A stretch of 42,330 nucleotides of DNA from the NCBI RefSeq assembly GCF_024231755.1, contig NZ_JAAEQH010000107.1, positions 1-42,330 of the forward strand; not shown here. Direction: 5' to 3'. Numbering within the stretch: the first letter of the stretch is position 1. Origin of the DNA: Neptuniibacter sp. (lineage in GTDB: Bacteria > Pseudomonadota > Gammaproteobacteria > Pseudomonadales > Balneatricaceae). The text below holds more notes on this DNA, generated by a model. The model saw only the letters and a program-made list of their open reading frames with translations, was not told the origin of the DNA and ran no database searches.

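Noticed and set aside
1..42330. Stop-codon recoding as the reason for the long open frame
   Set aside because: Neither TGA, TAG nor TAA occurs in frame 1, so the standard code is sufficient.
1..42330. Promoters, terminators, tRNA or rRNA genes, insertion sequences, attachment sites
   Set aside because: I saw none, and all sequence is accounted for by the single coding frame. Inverted repeats strong enough to be terminators were not noticed.

Overview
The whole 42,330-base window lies inside one protein-coding gene. Reading frame 1 of the + strand is open from the first base to the last (14,110 codons, no stop), and neither the start nor the end of the gene is in view. What is visible would be a secreted or surface polypeptide on the order of 1.4 MDa, rich in Asp, Gly, Thr, Ser and Asn and poor in Lys. 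I see no RNA gene, promoter, terminator, mobile element or second gene. Open reading frames of tens of thousands of codons built from propellers, fibronectin/Ig-like sandwiches, LamG lectins and beta-helices are known from Omnitrophota (OP3) and some other uncultured bacteria. That taxon is an inference from architecture only.

Layout. (1) 1-10,080: propeller arm 1, with a partial propeller, an NHL propeller and four complete seven-bladed SBBP-type propellers. (2) 10,081-22,570: a strand- and glycine-rich body, with six Gly-rich cassettes, three 2.0-kb 'NW' repeat units and two inserted lectin-like domains. (3) 22,571-25,890: two right-handed parallel beta-helix lobes with a duplicated spacer. 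(4) 25,891-26,961: Ig-like domains, one carrying an inserted carbohydrate-binding-module-like domain. (5) 26,962-37,551: propeller arm 2, with five more seven-bladed propellers. (6) 37,552-42,330: Ig-like domains, a phage-tail-type lectin module, a fibronectin III domain, a LamG domain and tandem 105-residue Ig-like repeats running out of the window.

The main observation is a consistent nesting rule. Guest domains sit inside a loop of a beta-sandwich or glycine-rich host instead of following it in tandem. Ten propellers interrupt the same loop of a fibronectin-III-like host ('type B'); the guest is flanked by a first half ending near 'DFSSPIWDGSD' and a second half beginning near 'ANITQGNRSEDIIY'. 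A six-blade NHL propeller splits an Ig-like domain, a CBM-like domain splits another, and two different concanavalin-type lectin domains sit at the same position in two copies of a Gly-rich module. All nine complete SBBP-type propellers have exactly seven blades. In eight of them every blade carries a 13-residue acidic expansion resembling a calcium-binding loop (DxNGDGD). The ninth lacks it, and its blades are correspondingly 13 residues shorter.

Near-identical DNA copies lie kilobases apart (for example 92 bases with one mismatch at 6481 and 29557), which points to continuing internal duplication or gene conversion. A role in adhesion, glycan recognition or contact with other cells fits the domain content but is not shown by the sequence. 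I recognised no catalytic domain.
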